Below, piece by piece: positions 3,844 through 5,051 of a stretch of 5,051 nt of DNA. The notes beneath the pieces were generated by a model. It was not told the origin of the DNA, searched no databases, and worked only from the letters and a program-made list of their open reading frames with translations. Numbering within the stretch: the first letter of the stretch is position 1; each line of letters opens with the position of its first letter. Both the position numbers and the translations under genes were made by a program. The DNA comes from DATILI01 sp035476635. Lineage in GTDB: Bacteria; Pseudomonadota; Gammaproteobacteria; Burkholderiales; Burkholderiaceae_C. Location of the stretch: NCBI GenBank assembly GCA_035476635.1, contig DATILI010000286.1:1-5051 (forward strand). The letters are read 5' to 3'.

Positions 3844-5051
3844 ATGACAGCAACGACCCACATCCTGCACCCCGGCCAGGTCAGCCTGGCCGTATTGCGC
3901 AACATCTACGCGGGTGGCGTGCAACTGGCGCTGGCGCCCGAGGCGCGCGCCGGCTTGCTGGCGGCCCAGGCCACGGTGCAGCGCATCGTGGACGAAGACC
4001 AGGTGGTCTATGGCATCAACACCGGCTTCGGCAAGCTGGCCAGCACCAAGATCGCACACGACCGCCTCGCCGAGCTGCAGCGCAACCTGGTGCTGTCGCA
4101 CAGCGTGGGCACGGGCGAGCCGCTGGCCGCGCCGGTGGTGCGCGTGATCCTGGCCACCAAGGCGGTGAGCCTGGCGCGCGGCCACTCCGGCGTGCGGCCT
4201 GAATTGGTCGACGCCCTGCTGGCGCTGGCAAATGCCGGTGTGATGCCGCGCATCCCGGCCAAGGGCTCGGTCGGCGCTTCGGGCGATCTGGCCCCGTTGG
4301 CGCACCTGGCCTGTGTGCTGATCGGCGAGGGCCAGGCCACCACTGCCGATGGCGAAGTCATCTCCGGCGCGCAGGCCATGCGCCGCATCGGCCTGGCGCC
4401 CTTCGTGCTCGGCCCGAAGGAAGGCCTGGCCTTGCTCAACGGCACGCAGGTGTCCACGGCGCTGGCTCTGGCCGGCCTGTTCGGTGCCGAGCAGGTGTTT
4501 GCGGCGGGCCTGGTTTCGGGCGCGTTGTCACTTGAAGCCATCCAGGGCTCCATCAAGCCGTTCGACGCGCGGGTGCATGCAGCGCGGGGCCAGCCCGGCC
4601 AGATCGCCGTGGCCGCGGCAGTGCGCACGCTGCTGGACGGCAGCGAGATCATTCCGTCGCACCCCGATTGCGGCCGGGTGCAGGATCCGTATTCAGTCCG
4701 CTGCGTGCCGCAGGTCATGGGTGCCTGCCTGGACAATCTGCAGCACGCCGCGCGGGTCCTGCAGATCGAGGCCAATGCGGCGTCCGACAACCCGCTCGTA
4801 TTCGACAACGGTGATGTCATCTCCGGCGGCAACTTTCACGCCGAACCGGTGGCCTTTGCGGCCGACATCATCGCGCTGGCCGTGGCAGAAATCGGCGCCA
4901 TCGCCGAGCGCCGCCTGGCGCTGCTGCTGGACACCGGCCTTTCCGGCCTGCCACCCTTCCTGGTGCGCGACGGCGGCGTGAACTCCGGCTTCATGATCGC
5001 CCAGGTCACGGCCGCTGCACTGGCGTCGGAAAACAAGTCGCTGGCCCACCC
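3844..5051 (+). CDS. hutH: HutH, histidine ammonia-lyase (C-terminus beyond window)
   Basis: Catalyses the first step of histidine degradation, L-histidine to trans-urocanate plus ammonia, in the cytoplasm as a tetramer. The window holds 402 codons of a protein normally about 510 long. The start at 3844 has AGGA 6 nt upstream. Signature residues are intact: Y56 in VVYGINTGFGKLAST, H86 in LVLSHSVGTG, and the Ala145-Ser146-Gly147 triad in GSVGASGDLAPLAHL. The triad cyclises by itself to the MIO electrophile that attacks substrate. Further residues are N199 in LALLNGTQ, and Q280, Y283 and R286 in VQDPYSVRCVPQ. SDNPLVF and GGNFHAEPVA follow, and the visible end ENKSLAHP is the usual lead-in to the conserved SVDS-type region. 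The missing C-terminus should carry the remaining active-site glutamate. The VQDPYSVRC context and the lack of a plant-type N-terminal extension favour histidine over phenylalanine or tyrosine lyase, as do hutC and the operator. Confidence 0.98.
   Translation, partial: MTATTHILHPGQVSLAVLRNIYAGGVQLALAPEARAGLLAAQATVQRIVDEDQVVYGINTGFGKLASTKIAHDRLAELQRNLVLSHSVGTGEPLAAPVVRVILATKAVSLARGHSGVRPELVDALLALANAGVMPRIPAKGSVGASGDLAPLAHLACVLIGEGQATTADGEVISGAQAMRRIGLAPFVLGPKEGLALLNGTQVSTALALAGLFGAEQVFAAGLVSGALSLEAIQGSIKPFDARVHAARGQPGQIAVAAAVRTLLDGSEIIPSHPDCGRVQDPYSVRCVPQVMGACLDNLQHAARVLQIEANAASDNPLVFDNGDVISGGNFHAEPVAFAADIIALAVAEIGAIAERRLALLLDTGLSGLPPFLVRDGGVNSGFMIAQVTAAALASENKSLAH

Noticed and set aside
4008..4832. 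274-residue minus-strand frame opposite hutH
   Set aside because: hutH on the plus strand retains every expected active-site motif. The minus frame has biased composition and no recognisable features.

Overview
The window is GC-rich and uses strongly G/C-ending codons. It carries the front part of a histidine-utilisation (hut) locus, all on the plus strand. The gene families and the style of the proteins suggest a betaproteobacterium, most likely Comamonadaceae (Acidovorax/Variovorax type). That placement is an inference from general resemblance, not a database result.

Layout. Positions 1-305 are lower in GC and hold no convincing complete gene. They contain a possible C-terminal tail of an upstream gene (ending at 88), two TGTA/TACA-type operator sites (cores 96-105 and 201-210), and a strong stem-loop (236-266) in the leader of the first real gene. 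Positions 306-2914 encode a complete ABC importer of the NitT/TauT type: periplasmic binding protein, permease and ATPase, tightly spaced. Positions 2952-3746 encode HutC, a GntR-family repressor. Positions 3747-3843 form a compact control region with a good sigma70-like promoter, and the same palindrome TGTATATACA lies between the predicted transcription start and the start codon. Positions 3844-5051 encode the first 402 codons of HutH (histidine ammonia-lyase), cut by the window edge just after the HP of the conserved ENK...HP segment.

How it fits together. HutH makes urocanate from histidine, and urocanate is the established inducer that releases HutC in characterised hut systems. The identical 10-bp palindrome occurs in front of the transporter genes and in front of hutH, and nearly again at 96-105. 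This makes a coherent HutC regulon: repressor, importer and first catabolic enzyme under one operator type. No operator or clear promoter is seen between the ATPase gene and hutC, so hutC is probably cotranscribed with the transporter and so autoregulated. The most interesting inference is that the NitT/TauT-family importer, a family known for nitrate, sulfonates, taurine and thiamine-pyrimidine precursors, here takes up histidine, urocanate or a related imidazole. No mobile element, tRNA, rRNA or CRISPR array was seen.
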